In this document: in pieces, positions 63,398-64,000 of the stretch | Position numbering within the stretch: position 1 is the stretch's first letter | Layout: each line of letters starts with the position of its first letter | NCBI RefSeq assembly: GCF_004363555.1 | Contig: NZ_SNZJ01000015.1 | Coordinates: forward strand, 1-64,000 | DNA from: Halomonas ventosae | GTDB lineage: Bacteria > Pseudomonadota > Gammaproteobacteria > Pseudomonadales > Halomonadaceae | Length of the DNA: 64,000 nucleotides | Reading direction: 5' to 3' | The notes under the pieces: generated by a model | Database searches by the model: none | Seen by the model: the letters and a program-made list of their open reading frames with translations, nothing else | What the model was told of the DNA's origin: nothing | Made by a program: the position numbers and the translations under genes

Positions 63398-64000
63398 GGT
63401 GAGGTCGCCTCCCGGGGCGGGGTATCGGCCGGTTCCAGTCCGGCAATGAAGCGGTCGAGGACGGTGAACAGCTCGCGGCGAATCGGCTCGGCCTCGTTGA
63501 CCAGGTGGTGACGGGCCTCGGGGTGGCGATGGATCTCGGCGGCGGGGAACTTGCGCGCCAGCACCTCGAGGTTCCACTCCCAGTCCACGGTCAGGTCCTG
63601 CTCGCCCTGCAGGATCAGGGTGGGAACCGGGCTCGGCGGCAGTGCCAGCAGCTGCGGCATCCAGCGTCGCATGGCCCCCACCCAGTCCATCGCCAGGCGG
63701 TCGGCCTGGAGGGGGTCACCCTCGCGCAGGAAGTCGGCGAAGTCGGCATCCGTGGAGTTGGCGCGGAACTTGCGCGGGATCGACTCGACGAAGGGGCCCA
63801 CCAGGCGGTGCAGCCAGCTCGACTGATTCCAGCCCCAGGGGCGCACCAGTGGGGCCAGCAATGCCAGGCCCGACCAGGCGCCGTCGTCGCCGCGGGTCAG
63901 GGCGTCGGTGGCGAGAATCGCCGCCCCGGTACTCTGGCCTACGCCCAGCCAGGGCCGCGGGGCCAGCCCCTCCTCCTCGAGATGTTGCTGCAGGTGGTGC
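63394..64000 (-). CDS. Alpha/beta hydrolase, partial (5' end outside the window)
   Basis: This gene is cut by the right edge; about 202 codons of its 3' part are present. The nucleophile elbow GVGQSTGAAI (Ser near the edge of the window), a later LILQGEQDLTVDWEWN acidic loop and HRHPEARHHLVNEAEP with the catalytic His give a complete triad. It resembles the PldB/monoacylglycerol-lipase group (lysophospholipase). It is coupled to the downstream lipoprotein gene by an ATGA overlap. Confidence 0.85.
   Translation of the reverse strand, partial: HHLQQHLEEEGLAPRPWLGVGQSTGAAILATDALTRGDDGAWSGLALLAPLVRPWGWNQSSWLHRLVGPFVESIPRKFRANSTDADFADFLREGDPLQADRLAMDWVGAMRRWMPQLLALPPSPVPTLILQGEQDLTVDWEWNLEVLARKFPAAEIHRHPEARHHLVNEAEPIRRELFTVLDRFIAGLEPADTPPREATSP

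Overview
The window is a gene-dense, GC-rich (by eye about two thirds G+C) stretch of a gammaproteobacterial chromosome. Gene content and order (ygfB-pepP-ubiH-ubiI; zapA-6S RNA-5-FCL; xseB-ispA-dxs; glnK-amtB; an LPS core cluster with a Kdo kinase) point to a Halomonas-like member of the Halomonadaceae. That placement is an inference from gene families and layout; there is no rRNA or tRNA here. I see no prophage, insertion sequence, integron or CRISPR array. Almost everything is core metabolism on short, tightly packed operons of both strands.

Layout. 1-3200: octamer tandem repeat, terminator and the glycyl-tRNA synthetase pair glyQ-glyS (minus). 3289-14752: LPS inner-core cluster: hldD, waaF, an OpgB-like phosphoglycerol transferase, three glycosyltransferases, kdkA, an OpsX-like heptosyltransferase, hldE and waaA. 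These would make ADP-heptose, attach Kdo, phosphorylate it and build the core. 14775-18701: rpiA, ilvA, an independent 31-residue membrane-peptide gene, 5-FCL, 6S RNA and zapA. 18864-27610: ygfB-pepP-ubiH-ubiI facing ctpA-envC-gpmI. 28005-33748: yibN, secB, rsmE, cvfB, gshB, tonB, yqgE, ruvX, with two copies of a 115-bp intergenic repeat.

33749-47460: a membrane protein, pyrB, a cysteine-rich small protein, the homogentisate pathway hmgA-fahA-maiA with a divergent MarR regulator and operators, an IclR regulator, an enoyl-CoA hydratase, a D-serine-dehydratase-like PLP enzyme, a purine permease with 8-oxoguanine deaminase, and serA. 47710-55831: xseB, ispA, dxs (isoprenoid precursors), djlA, a GST, a hemolysin-III-like protein, ribA, hemE, a VanZ-like protein and an unknown membrane protein. 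56048-64000: a host-attachment-family protein, a FinR-like LysR regulator divergent from fpr, an octamer repeat next to glnK, the nitrogen-sensing glnK-amtB-glnK set with a sigma-54-type promoter, ubiK, comM, a lipoprotein and an alpha/beta hydrolase cut by the window end.

The signals that gene calls alone would miss are mostly non-coding: 6S RNA, the 31-residue peptide unit, the duplicated 115-bp element, related octamer arrays at gene 3' ends, a 14-bp palindrome shared by the hmgA/marR and pyrB intergenic regions, and overlapping start codons at kdkA/opsX. I did not find a clear, previously undescribed multi-gene system.
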